A DNA stretch of 15,845 bases from the NCBI GenBank assembly GCA_964568845.1, contig CAZMSC010000030.1, positions 1 through 15,845 on the forward strand, read 5' to 3'. Below are positions 1 through 7,314 of the stretch, piece after piece; position 1 is the first letter of the stretch; every line of letters starts with the position of its first letter. The translations under genes were made by a program, and so were the position numbers. Origin of the DNA: DTBU01 sp964568845. Lineage in GTDB: Archaea > Thermoproteota > CALKCG01 > B24. The notes beneath the pieces are model-generated. The model searched no databases. It was given only the letters and a program-made list of their open reading frames with translations, and was not told the DNA's origin.

Positions 1-114
1 CCAGACTTTACCACTATCTATTAGATAGTTCCTCTCAAACGGTCTAAGATATATAGGCACGCGATCAGGCTCTTCACAGTTTACAGCGGCGATAATCCTA
101 TCCCTCGAATACAA
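1..114 (-). CDS. N-terminal fragment of a uroporphyrinogen decarboxylase-superfamily protein (partial, runs off the left edge)
   Basis: Only the first 38 codons are inside the window. They run without a stop from a TTG at 114-112 to base 1. Residues 4-21 (RDRIIAAVNCEEPDRVPI) match the N-terminal signature usual in the uroporphyrinogen decarboxylase/MtaA-type methyltransferase superfamily, a (R/K)(E/D)R-hhxAhxxxxPDRVPh pattern. Members either decarboxylate uroporphyrinogen III or move methyl groups between corrinoid proteins and coenzyme M or folates. In archaeal accessory regions the second type, or uncharacterised paralogues, are common. An in-frame TGA lies two codons upstream and no ATG or GTG is available, so TTG is the only plausible start. 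No clear ribosome binding site is seen. The fragment is too short to separate haem synthesis from methyl transfer. Confidence 0.55.
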   Translation of the reverse strand, partial: MYSRDRIIAAVNCEEPDRVPIYLRPFERNYLIDSGKVW

Positions 115-388
115 CCATCAACCACTAAACACATAACAGTAAAAATCTCCTATTAAAGGGAAACTATGCCCCTCAAGCTGATACTTAGCCCAACTGCGTC
201 TGTAGAAGGGGGTTAAGTAAAAATGAGAATAAGGGGGGTTTAAAATTGTGTGAAGAGAATGCCATACCCATTAGGTTTGCTAGAACATACCTAGACCCAA
301 CTGCATACCAATTTTTTTATATCGTATTTGACGTTGGAAGTTTTATTCCGTTTCTATGATCACTCCATATCGTGATGGATGCTTTATT
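115..388. other. Intergenic region, no gene seen
   Basis: The 274 bases lie upstream of the left-edge gene and downstream of the glycosidase gene. No reading frame of useful length was found on either strand. The region contains G-rich runs near 206-212 and 234-239, a T-tract (TTTTTTTATA) near 311-320 on the plus strand, and a 9-base direct repeat CCCAACTGC at 189-197 and 296-304. A weak AT-rich stretch near 140-150 on the minus strand could serve as promoter for the left-edge gene. Nothing resembles a tRNA or a CRISPR repeat. Confidence 0.4.
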
Positions 389-1585
389 TTAACTGTTGTC
401 TCTGTGCTTTCTTGCCAACCTGTATATATGGACTTCTAACCCAGTGAAATCATCTTCGATCGTCGATGATTCAGGTATAATCGATCTATTCTCACCGTAA
501 ACTTCTGCGACATAACCGCTGGGTATGCCTTCTATGGTAAGCCTCATCTTCACCGGTTTCTCTTCAACATTCACAGAGAAGACGTAAGCCGTTTCACCGT
601 GTACTTTAACCATCAAAGCTAAAGGTGATACTAAGATCTTATCTGAGCCATCTGTAGTTACCGCATCTCTTCTATAAACTGTTGGCGAATTTAAGATTGG
701 AGTCAGTTTGAGAATCCGCCCATTGATCTCTTTCACTGCTTGAGCCATTTCAACATCCGCCAATAAACCGGCTTCAATAAACTTCGGCTTAAACTGGTGG
801 GCGAAGTATATGATGCCTGTTGAACCGTGGATCAGCGACATCCAGACTTCGGCTTTTACTTGACGAGGTGAGGGCTTGACGTGGAGGTTGTGGATACGCG
901 TCGTCTCAATACAGTTCCACACGACTTTCTGACCGTTTGACCATTCACGTAAACGTTTAACTCCTCTGGCAACGTACCAAAGCTTTCCAGCTATCGCTCG
1001 GTTTTCATGAACGACGGGGTATATGTCGAAGGAAACAATATCACATCCTTTAATGTATTCCGGGTAATCTTCAGGATGATTCTTCCGCACTCCACGTCCG
1101 TAATAACCGTCCCATGCAACACCTTGACCCAGATTTAGTAAAACTGGCCGTGAAGGGTCGGCCGTCTTCATCTTCACATAGTTGTTAATTACCTCGCTGG
1201 GTGGAATGGGTGGACCATAACCCCTCCTATCTGGAAGCAGTTGTGCATTATCAGGTTCATCTCCATGCATCCACCCAATTATCACAGGATCGTTTATATG
1301 ACTCAAACCGACATCATTCTGATCACAGATAACATACATGCCAGCCTCACGTAACCTTTTAAGCTGTTCTTCAGTAGGCCCCTTCCAAAGACCGACGTAT
1401 ACGTTTATACCCAATTCCCTATATTTCTCAGCATTCTCAGGGTTTTGAAGCCACACGCAAAGTGGAAAGAAATCTAAATTTTTCGGAGGCCCATATTTCC
1501 ATCTCACGTATAGGCTTTCAAACTTAAGCACTTCGCTTAGGCTTATAATTTCATCCCATGATAGAGTAAAATCTACCGCCTCCAT
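389..1585 (-). CDS. Putative clan GH-A-like glycoside hydrolase, cytosolic
   Basis: The 398-residue product looks like a (beta/alpha)8 glycosidase with a small C-terminal beta domain (about 310-398). Two glutamates sit where retaining clan GH-A enzymes have their catalytic pair. E110 is in GWMHGDEPDN (105-113), at the end of a predicted beta-4, as the likely acid/base. E227 is in VVWNCIETTR (221-230), at beta-7, as the likely nucleophile. The usual Asn before the acid/base is Asp109 here (DEP rather than NEP). SFDIYPV (185-191) and the segment IHGSTGIIYFAHQF (252-265) are further barrel strands of this type. There is no signal peptide or membrane segment, so it probably acts inside the cell on imported oligosaccharides or glycosides. 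The ATG is preceded by AGGTAGG about 4 bases upstream, which supports this start. It could be related to GH42-like or unclassified TIM-barrel families; the substrate cannot be named. It is divergent from glnA and appears to be transcribed alone. Confidence 0.7.
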   Translation of the reverse strand: MEAVDFTLSWDEIISLSEVLKFESLYVRWKYGPPKNLDFFPLCVWLQNPENAEKYRELGINVYVGLWKGPTEEQLKRLREAGMYVICDQNDVGLSHINDPVIIGWMHGDEPDNAQLLPDRRGYGPPIPPSEVINNYVKMKTADPSRPVLLNLGQGVAWDGYYGRGVRKNHPEDYPEYIKGCDIVSFDIYPVVHENRAIAGKLWYVARGVKRLREWSNGQKVVWNCIETTRIHNLHVKPSPRQVKAEVWMSLIHGSTGIIYFAHQFKPKFIEAGLLADVEMAQAVKEINGRILKLTPILNSPTVYRRDAVTTDGSDKILVSPLALMVKVHGETAYVFSVNVEEKPVKMRLTIEGIPSGYVAEVYGENRSIIPESSTIEDDFTGLEVHIYRLARKHRDNS

Positions 1586-1866
1586 AATACCTACCTAAAG
1601 ATACCATTCAATCATAACCAATTAAGTATTTTTAATTTTGCAATAGAACAGTTAAAGTATGGTGAAACTATAAATCTACATGTATCTTCGAGAGAAGATT
1701 TATGGAAAACCCCTACAACCATTTCCGAGACTCCATTTATAAAATTCCCCTTTCGATGTTACCGCCTCTAAACAGTCTATTCTTCGATTTATGTGAAGAT
1801 GCAACACATAATTGTGGTGAAGGGGATAAAAAAGTATAATAGTGGGGATTTTAAGAAGGAGAGGAC
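1586..1866. promoter_or_regulatory. Divergent intergenic region between the glycosidase and glnA
   Basis: The 281-base gap must hold promoters for both genes. For glnA there are two candidate TATA boxes: TTTATAAAA at 1736-1744, which would give a leader of about 100 nt, and GGATAAAAAAG around 1823-1833, which would give a leader of about 12 nt. The second fits the short leaders suggested elsewhere in the window and leaves the Shine-Dalgarno sequence (GGAGAGG, 1858-1864) inside the transcript. For the minus-strand gene, the AT-rich stretch around 1618-1636 lies about 35-40 bases upstream of its ATG. No operator palindrome was recognised. Confidence 0.4.
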
Positions 1867-3093
1867 GTGAACATAGTAAGCTTAAGGTTCTCGGATATAA
1901 ATGGGACTTTGAAGGAAGTTATAATATCCGAGAGGCTTTTCGAGAAGGCCAACGTTGAAGGTATTTGGTTTGACGGCTCTTCAATAGAGGGGTTTGCAAG
2001 AAGGTTTGAAAGCGATATGCGGCTTATACCTGACGCCTCATCATGCTATACGATCAACGGTGTTAAAACATATTTCTGTGAAGTCTATAAGGCTGGTAAA
2101 CCGTTCGATGGAGACCCCCGTATAGTTTTGAAGAGGCTTCTAAGCAGAACTGAGGAGAGCTACAAGGTTAGATTCGTCACAGCTGGTGAGCTTGAATTCT
2201 ACGTCCTCAGGAACGGCGAGGCTATTGATACTGGAGGATACTTCGACGTATCTCCAAGGGATAAAGCCAACCTGATTAAAATCCGAATAGCTGAGAAGCT
2301 TACAGAAGCTGGTATAGAGTGGAGTAGTGGCCATCACGAGGTTGGACCCGGTCAAAACGAGATAGATATATTGCACGATTACGCTGTAAATACTGCCGAC
2401 AAGATACTTCTAACCAAGAACATAATCAAGCTCATATGTGAATCTGAAGGGTTGAAGGCTGTCTTCATGCCTAAACCCTTCTACGGTATGCCTGGAAACG
2501 GTATGCACATCCACTTAAGCCTATGGAGTAAAGGTGAAAACATCTTCTACGATGAGAAGGGGCTTTACAGGCTTTCAGATCTAGCTAGAAGATTTATAGC
2601 GGGCGTCTTTGAGCATGCGGGTGCCATAACAGCCGTAGCCAACCCTACGATAAACTCCTACAAGAGGCTTGGAGAGTTTGAAGCGCCTAAATACATCTAC
2701 TGGGGTATGAAGAATCGAGACGCGTTGATAAGGGTTCCAGAATTCACCAGTAGGAATTCAGCTAGAATAGAGTATAGAGCTTCAGATCCGTCTGCAAACC
2801 CATATCTACTATTCGCAGCCATACTTGCGGCTGGGCTCGACGGCGTTGAGAGAAACCTAGAGCCTCCGGAGCCCATTGAAAAAGACATATATGAGGGGGG
2901 ATTATATAAGAGCCTGCCGACACTACCGTCAAATCTAAAAGAGGCATTGGAATCTCTCAGAAGAGACCACGTTGTAAGCAACGTCTTAGGAGAAGTGGGT
3001 GAAAACCTTCTAAACCTTAAACTCAGAGAGTGGGAAGAATATACGTGTAGGAAAATAACGGACTGGGAGAAGGAGAAGTATATTGATGTATGA
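1867..3093 (+). CDS. glnA: Glutamine synthetase, type I (short form)
   Basis: This enzyme makes L-glutamine from glutamate, ammonia and ATP as a cytosolic oligomer. Type I signatures appear in order: FDGSSIEGF (35-43) in the N-terminal beta-grasp domain; AGELEFY (106-112) with a metal-binding Glu; HHEVGPGQNEID (156-167); MPKPFYGMPGNGMHIHLSLW (201-220) with the ATP and metal His; NPTINSYKRL (259-268), the ammonia-site loop; RNSARIEYRASDPSANPYL (296-314) with the conserved Arg and Glu. The product has 408 residues against roughly 440-470 in the family. It begins directly at the first beta strand and lacks the usual N-terminal helix. The GTG start is fixed by an in-frame TAA at 1852-1854 and by GGAG five bases upstream. 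The length leaves no room for the insertion found in adenylylated bacterial forms, so control is unlikely to use adenylylation. The loop after KRL is one residue shorter than usual (GEFEAP instead of VPGYEAP), though the catalytic Glu seems kept. Confidence 0.95.
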   Translation: MNIVSLRFSDINGTLKEVIISERLFEKANVEGIWFDGSSIEGFARRFESDMRLIPDASSCYTINGVKTYFCEVYKAGKPFDGDPRIVLKRLLSRTEESYKVRFVTAGELEFYVLRNGEAIDTGGYFDVSPRDKANLIKIRIAEKLTEAGIEWSSGHHEVGPGQNEIDILHDYAVNTADKILLTKNIIKLICESEGLKAVFMPKPFYGMPGNGMHIHLSLWSKGENIFYDEKGLYRLSDLARRFIAGVFEHAGAITAVANPTINSYKRLGEFEAPKYIYWGMKNRDALIRVPEFTSRNSARIEYRASDPSANPYLLFAAILAAGLDGVERNLEPPEPIEKDIYEGGLYKSLPTLPSNLKEALESLRRDHVVSNVLGEVGENLLNLKLREWEEYTCRKITDWEKEKYIDV

Positions 3094-3148
3094 ATTCTAT
3101 TTCCCAGGGATGTGATGTTTAAACTTGATATAAGATTTATCTAGTAAA

Positions 3149-3170
3149 ACTTTTATATACATACTAGTAT
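3149..3170 (+). promoter_or_regulatory. vapBC promoter with palindromic operator candidate
   Basis: ACTTTTATATAC (3149-3160) is a strong archaeal TATA box with a purine-rich BRE-like stretch (AAAA) just before it. Its centre lies about 26 bases before the vapB ATG, so transcription should start at or next to the start codon, giving a leaderless mRNA; no Shine-Dalgarno sequence precedes vapB. Immediately after the box is a perfect 10-base palindrome ATACTAGTAT (3161-3170). Ribbon-helix-helix antitoxins commonly repress their own promoters by binding such palindromes, so this is a reasonable operator candidate. Confidence 0.6.
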
Positions 3171-3180
3171 TACATAGTTC

Positions 3181-3432
3181 ATGAGTATTATAAGCGTAAG
3201 AATTGATGAAGAAACCCGTCGCAAAATGAAGAAGCTCACCCATCTAAACTGGAGCGAAGTAATAAGACAAGCAATCCTCCAAAAAATCAAAGAAGAGGAA
3301 AGTAAGAAGAGAACGCTTGACCCAAAAATGCTTAAAGAAGCAGCGGAAATAACCGATAGAGTAAGAAGACCTTCCCCTTCATGGAGTAGCGTAGAGGAGA
3401 TAAGGAAATGGAGAGAACTGAGGAAGTTTTAG
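3181..3432 (+). CDS. vapB: VapB-type antitoxin, ribbon-helix-helix
   Basis: The 83-residue protein starts with MSIISVRIDEETRRKMKKL, the beta strand and first helix of a ribbon-helix-helix fold. NWSEVIRQAILQKI (23-36) follows as the turn and second helix, with the typical W/YSEVIRxAI signature. The N-terminal ribbon would bind DNA as a dimer. The charged C-terminal tail (about 37-83), ending in WSSVEEIRKWRELRKF, would wrap and block the toxin. It overlaps the PIN-domain gene downstream by 25 bases, the classic vapBC arrangement. The ATG sits about 26 bases after a strong TATA box with no Shine-Dalgarno, so it is probably read from a leaderless transcript and autoregulated by the VapBC complex. 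Confidence 0.88.
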   Translation: MSIISVRIDEETRRKMKKLTHLNWSEVIRQAILQKIKEEESKKRTLDPKMLKEAAEITDRVRRPSPSWSSVEEIRKWRELRKF

Positions 3433-3848
3433 TCGTCGATGCTTCCATAGTTACGAAGTGGTTCGTGGAAGAAGAATACTCTACTGAAGCGTTAAAAATA
3501 AGAGATGATTACGTAGCCCATCTCATAGATATAACTGCTCCGGAGCTACTGCCCTTTGAAGTTCTTAATGCACTTAGATATAACCCGGGATTCGGAGAAA
3601 AAGACTTGAAAGAAGTTGCAGAGGCATTAGTGAAATACAGCATCTGGCTTTTTCCAATACTGGGAAAACTGGCTGAAAGAACAATAGAGAACGCTCTTAA
3701 GTACGGTATAACCATATACGATTCGTCCTACATCTCGCTCGCAGAAGTAGAAGATAGGCCTTTTTACACGGCTGATGAAAGACTTTTGACGAAGCTGAAG
3801 GGTAATCCTTATGTTCACCACATTACAGAATACAAGCAGGAGGTCTAA
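3408..3848 (+). CDS. vapC: VapC-type PIN-domain ribonuclease toxin
   Basis: The 146-residue protein is a PIN domain of the normal length. The acidic metal-binding residues are all visible: D11 in VLVVDASIVTKWF (7-19), E51 in PFEVLNAL (49-56), D105 in TIYDSSYISLAE (102-113) and D123 in YTADERL (120-126). VapC toxins are Mg2+/Mn2+-dependent endoribonucleases that cut tRNA or rRNA when freed from their antitoxin. Its ATG lies inside the end of vapB, with GAGGAG at 3394-3399 about 8 bases upstream, so translation is coupled but independently initiated. All catalytic acids are present, so the toxin appears intact. The RNA target cannot be inferred. Confidence 0.9.
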   Translation: MERTEEVLVVDASIVTKWFVEEEYSTEALKIRDDYVAHLIDITAPELLPFEVLNALRYNPGFGEKDLKEVAEALVKYSIWLFPILGKLAERTIENALKYGITIYDSSYISLAEVEDRPFYTADERLLTKLKGNPYVHHITEYKQEV

Positions 3849-3853
3849 CCAGT

Positions 3854-4237
3854 CTACCTTTTATGGCTATATGGTTCTGAGTTAAGTAGGTATTCATAGT
3901 GTTTCATCTCTATTAAGCCCTTCCCTCCGATTAGCTCATCGAGGCTTTTTGGGAACCCTTCTCCCTCATCTGAAGGTTCAAAACCGATGTGACATCCATG
4001 TCCATTACGAGGACGTATTTCTCACGCATCATAAGCCTACCCATTTAAGCTCGTATTCTAACATGGACTGGAGCGCCTCTGCGTTCCACTTTGAGAGCCT
4101 CCTATTCTGCCCTTTAAAGCCGTTTAGAATCTTACGGTTTATGTCTTTAAGCCTCTCCATTATCGCTCCAGAGTTAAACCCCTTAATAAAGCCTGTTGCC
4201 AGTCACGGATAGACAATCTCTTAGCCTAGATGCCTTT
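3854..4237 (-). pseudogene. tnpB: Degraded TnpB (IS200/IS605-family OrfB) remnant
   Basis: Conceptual minus-strand translation gives scattered pieces of one TnpB C-terminal half. A stretch from about 4202 to 4032 reads GAIMERLKDINRKILNGF, then KGQNRRLSKWNAEALQSMLE and YELKWVGL before a TGA at 4031-4029. This is the RuvC-II/arginine-rich part of TnpB, with the RuvC-II Glu in MERL. In the same frame past that stop comes VRNTSS (to 4008), the start of the zinc ribbon. Five bases later, in another frame, comes DMDVTSVLNLQMREKG (from 4002), the RuvC-III motif. The four-Cys zinc ribbon of roughly 30 codons that should lie between is gone. One missing T near 3954 then shifts the frame again to PKSLDELIGG, open to a TAG at 3856-3854. 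The upstream end is also shifted (SRLRDCLS, about 4231-4208, before the TGA at 4205-4203). No N-terminal half or element ends were found. Confidence 0.8.
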
Positions 4238-4316
4238 AAAGGCAAGCTGACTAATGGAAGCATGTAGGTAGATTAAACCCCTATACCCTCACAGTTAAAG
4301 ATAAGCTTAACCTTCC

Positions 4317-5948
4317 TTAAGATGTTGGAAGTATGAATATGGGAGATGACGTTAAAGTTAACTCGTATTTGCCGTCTTCACTCTCCTGAGAATGCTTCAA
4401 GCCGAAGAGCTTCACAATTTCCAAGGTTTTAGCGTGCATATTCAGCTTAACCTTATGCGTATGTCCGGTGGTCCAACACACGTACTTCTCAACACCATCC
4501 TCATTTTCAAAGATCAGAATATAGTCGTCTCTGCTTTCGGTTTCAAACCTACCTTTAAACTGGAAGCCGTTTAATTGCGATTTGAGAGTGTATATAGCGT
4601 AGTATGCTGGTTTAATGAAATAAGTCGGCCTCCCATAGATCGACCTAAGCCCCTCATAATCTGCGATTATGCCGAAATTCTGCTCAGAATCTTGGATATT
4701 AGATCCATCGTCTTTCCAATCGTAGAAAACGCTCACATCGATCCCGTTCATTATATTCACCAGGAACATTCTAACAGCGTACTCTGCTTGAGTTACAGTA
4801 GAGACCTTATTACCGTATGAGCCACCAGTACAATAGCCCCATTCACTCGAAACGATAGGCTTTAAGGGGGAGCCGTACAAGGCTAACATCTCTCTCAACC
4901 TAGCGTAGTCTAGGCTTACGGTTTCGGGGTTCACGCTCCTATATGGGTGTATAGAGACCGCGTCTATACAATCTAACATGTCAAGTTTAAACGCTTCTTC
5001 TAGAAACTTGAAGTCGAAGCCGCTTATACCAGGGGCTATGAGTTTAACTCCGCCGACTTCTCCAGCGGCTGAATGGACAGCTTTCAACAGTCGAACGTAA
5101 TCCTCAGGGTTAGGCTTAGGCTTCCAAAACTGAGAAAGATTAGGCTCATTCCAGAGCTCCCATATTATATCTTCACCTTTAAACTCTCTGAAGGACTCAA
5201 GTGCAAATTTTGCAAAAGCCTCCCTGCCAGCATCACTATGCGGTGCAACTCCATCATCGTAGTATTGATTTCCATAGTCGAGTATAAATAGAGCCGTTAT
5301 ACTCCGTTTCCTTAAAGCATCTACAAGCCTCCTGTATTCTTCAAAACTGTAGACACCTTTTTCTCTTTCCACTTCACTCCAGAGGAAGTCCATTCTGATC
5401 AGGTTTATACCAGCATACTTCATCATGTCTAGATCCATCTCCCTAGGAGCTATGAAGTGTATGTTAACTCCAAGTTTATAGATGGTTTTTGAGAAGTTAC
5501 GCTCCTCGATGACGGCGAACAGCCAAGGATAGAACTCGAAGTTATACCTTGGACTTTCTGGAACCCCGTTGAACACCCTGCCATTAAAATGGCACTCCAG
5601 CAGGTAGAGCATGGGCTCTAAAGAGCTTGTATCCAGAGTCACCATTTTCACCCTATTTTCCATAGCTTTGACTTTTAAAATAGACACTTTAATCGCTTTA
5701 GATGGATCGTCCATAGGCTTCAAATAGATTTCAAGATCGCTCTCAGCGACCGCGGGGTTGAATACTTTAAAGTATACCTTCGCTTCTTCGCCTTTAAGAA
5801 ACCAATTCTTGGCCACCGTATCCGTGCCCATATAAGCTAATTTCACAGACGGCTTCATTATGGACATAATAGTCACCACGATAATTAAAGTGGAGGCTAC
5901 AGATACTAGCAGTTTTAAAGCCCACCTTTTAAAGTACGGTTTTCCCAA
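4317..5948 (-). CDS. Membrane-anchored glycoside hydrolase, clan GH-A (GH5/GH39/PslG-like)
   Basis: Residue numbers count from the upstream TTG at 5954. Positions 12-33 form one strongly hydrophobic segment after a basic N-terminus (KRWALKLL), a signal anchor that would place the rest outside the cell. Residues 40-150 look like a beta-rich accessory domain. The TIM barrel (about 160-460) has WELWNEPN (265-272) with acid/base E270, SIHPYR (334-339) with a conserved active-site His, and PIVSSEWGY (366-374) with nucleophile E371. A beta domain (460-545) closes the chain. Together these fit a retaining polysaccharide hydrolase resembling the GH39/PslG group; the substrate is unknown. There are two possible TTG starts. 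The one at 5948 has GAGG seven bases upstream, whereas for the one at 5954 the GAGG is only one base away, so 5948 is chosen (543 residues). An in-frame TGA lies two codons above 5954. It is downstream of the enolase-family gene with a 113-base gap. Confidence 0.82.
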   Translation of the reverse strand: MGKPYFKRWALKLLVSVASTLIIVVTIMSIMKPSVKLAYMGTDTVAKNWFLKGEEAKVYFKVFNPAVAESDLEIYLKPMDDPSKAIKVSILKVKAMENRVKMVTLDTSSLEPMLYLLECHFNGRVFNGVPESPRYNFEFYPWLFAVIEERNFSKTIYKLGVNIHFIAPREMDLDMMKYAGINLIRMDFLWSEVEREKGVYSFEEYRRLVDALRKRSITALFILDYGNQYYDDGVAPHSDAGREAFAKFALESFREFKGEDIIWELWNEPNLSQFWKPKPNPEDYVRLLKAVHSAAGEVGGVKLIAPGISGFDFKFLEEAFKLDMLDCIDAVSIHPYRSVNPETVSLDYARLREMLALYGSPLKPIVSSEWGYCTGGSYGNKVSTVTQAEYAVRMFLVNIMNGIDVSVFYDWKDDGSNIQDSEQNFGIIADYEGLRSIYGRPTYFIKPAYYAIYTLKSQLNGFQFKGRFETESRDDYILIFENEDGVEKYVCWTTGHTHKVKLNMHAKTLEIVKLFGLKHSQESEDGKYELTLTSSPIFILPTS

Positions 5949-6061
5949 AGGCAATCCTCAATCTAAAGTATTTAGAACAAGCTCTAAACAAGTCTTCCTT
6001 AGGATCCACGTATTTAAAAACACGGCGGTTTAAACGGTTGACCATGACACATCCACAGTTT

Positions 6062-7195
6062 TCAAATTTTCAATTCAACCCTATATTCTTCAATTTTATC
6101 CTCTCTCACTTCAACTCCTAAGCCTGGTTTATCCGGCACCCTCACTTTAGCACCTTCAAAACTTAAACCATCTACTACGAGGCTTTCGAGAAACTGCGGA
6201 CCGTTTATATCGATCGGCGCCACTATGGGCAGAGCGCTGAATAGATGTACTGAAGCCGTAAAGCCGACTCCGCTTTCAGTCATGCCACTGGCGAATAGGT
6301 CGATGCCTGCGGCCTCGGCTAGAGCAGCTATCTTAAGATTACCGATTATCCCAGATTTGGCGAGTTTTAAAACTATTAAATCCAACGCATCTGCAGATAT
6401 TAGTTTAATCAGGTCGTAATGGCTGAACATAGACTCGTCAACCGCCACCGGTATAGGGCTTTCTGAAACTATGCGTTTAAGCCCCTCGTAATCCCAAGTG
6501 GGAACTGGCTGCTCGAGACATATTATTCTCTTAATATTCATGTCTGCTATGAGGTTTAGAAGCCTCCTTATAGTGAAGCTCGTGTAGGCTTGATTAGCAT
6601 CAGCCCATATGGTTGCGTCTGGAACAGCTTCACTAACGACTTTAAGCCTTTCAGCGTCTTCAACAGGGTCTCCCATAATTTTAACCTTGAAACACCTATA
6701 GCCTTTTGAAGCCATATCCCTAGCGTAATCAGCCATAGCTTCAGGGTCGCCGCTCATCATAGCTGAAAGCTCCACGTGGTCGCATATCCTGCCTCCTATG
6801 AGCCTATGGATGGGTTGACCAGTAGTCCTACCTATTATGTCGAATAGTGCTGTTTCAACAGCCGATTTGACAAACGGCTGGCCTGAGCTCACAACTGGTG
6901 TTAACAATTTATCGAGCTTTCTTAGGATTAAGTTTAAACTGAACGGGTCCATGCCTTTCAAAGCCGGAGCAATATAGTTCACCAGCGACGTGTATGCGGA
7001 CTCCAACGTTTCATACATCCAAGTATGCATTAGCCTAGCTTCACCCCAACCCACAGTACCGTTAGAGGTTTCGATTTTGACGTATAGGTGGTCTCCAGGG
7101 ACTCCAGGTCTACCTACGACGCCTCTGGACAGTACGAAAGACCTCACATACGGTATTTTAAGTGGATATGCTTCAACCATCCTTATGGTGGACAT
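6062..7195 (-). CDS. Enolase-superfamily enzyme, muconate-lactonizing/dipeptide-epimerase-like subgroup
   Basis: Numbering counts from a TTG at 7216; the chosen ATG is residue 8. The protein has the N-terminal capping domain (8-130) and the modified TIM barrel of the superfamily. Catalytic positions are readable: K177-x-K179 in FKVKIMG, metal ligands D206 (WADANQAYT), E235 (CLEQPV) and D260 (AVDESM), and K284 in DLIVLKLAKSG. KxK, D/E/D and a Lys on the last strand mark the MLE subgroup rather than the mandelate racemase subgroup, which uses His. Reactions in the subgroup include cycloisomerisation, dipeptide or N-acyl amino acid epimerisation and some dehydrations, all by abstracting a proton alpha to a carboxylate. 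The specificity residues of dipeptide epimerases (DxD near the C-terminus) are changed to D336-I-N338. The ATG at 7195 fits the family N-terminus (MSTIRMVEAYPLKIPY) and has an AT-rich box (CTTAAATAG) 34 bases upstream; the TTG would add 7 residues. The exact substrate is unknown. Confidence 0.82.
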   Translation of the reverse strand: MSTIRMVEAYPLKIPYVRSFVLSRGVVGRPGVPGDHLYVKIETSNGTVGWGEARLMHTWMYETLESAYTSLVNYIAPALKGMDPFSLNLILRKLDKLLTPVVSSGQPFVKSAVETALFDIIGRTTGQPIHRLIGGRICDHVELSAMMSGDPEAMADYARDMASKGYRCFKVKIMGDPVEDAERLKVVSEAVPDATIWADANQAYTSFTIRRLLNLIADMNIKRIICLEQPVPTWDYEGLKRIVSESPIPVAVDESMFSHYDLIKLISADALDLIVLKLAKSGIIGNLKIAALAEAAGIDLFASGMTESGVGFTASVHLFSALPIVAPIDINGPQFLESLVVDGLSFEGAKVRVPDKPGLGVEVREDKIEEYRVELKI

Positions 7196-7314
7196 GGGAA
7201 CACGTTTAAAATTCAACCCGCCAACTATTTAAGCGTTCATAAGCCATGTATAACACTGTTTATTGGATCCTGTACCTTTCCATAGCATAAAAGCGGTTTC
7301 ATGGGTTATAATTT

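Noticed and set aside
189..304. Direct repeat CCCAACTGC, two copies
   Set aside because: Nine bases, only two copies 107 bases apart, no further unit; not a CRISPR array and within chance expectation.
3949..4212. Plus-strand open frame of 87 codons
   Set aside because: Its protein looks like no family and is the antisense of the tnpB remnant, whose minus-strand pieces are clearly recognisable.
4231..4244. Perfect 14-base palindrome TGCCTTTAAAGGCA
   Set aside because: It sits at the broken upstream end of the tnpB remnant; an AT-centred palindrome of this size has no partner copy or gene start next to it, so no role can be supported.
4306..4321. Inverted repeat CTTAA/TTAAG over the stop of the anchored glycosidase, considered as a terminator
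   Set aside because: Only five weak A-T-rich pairs and no T-tract follows on the minus strand.
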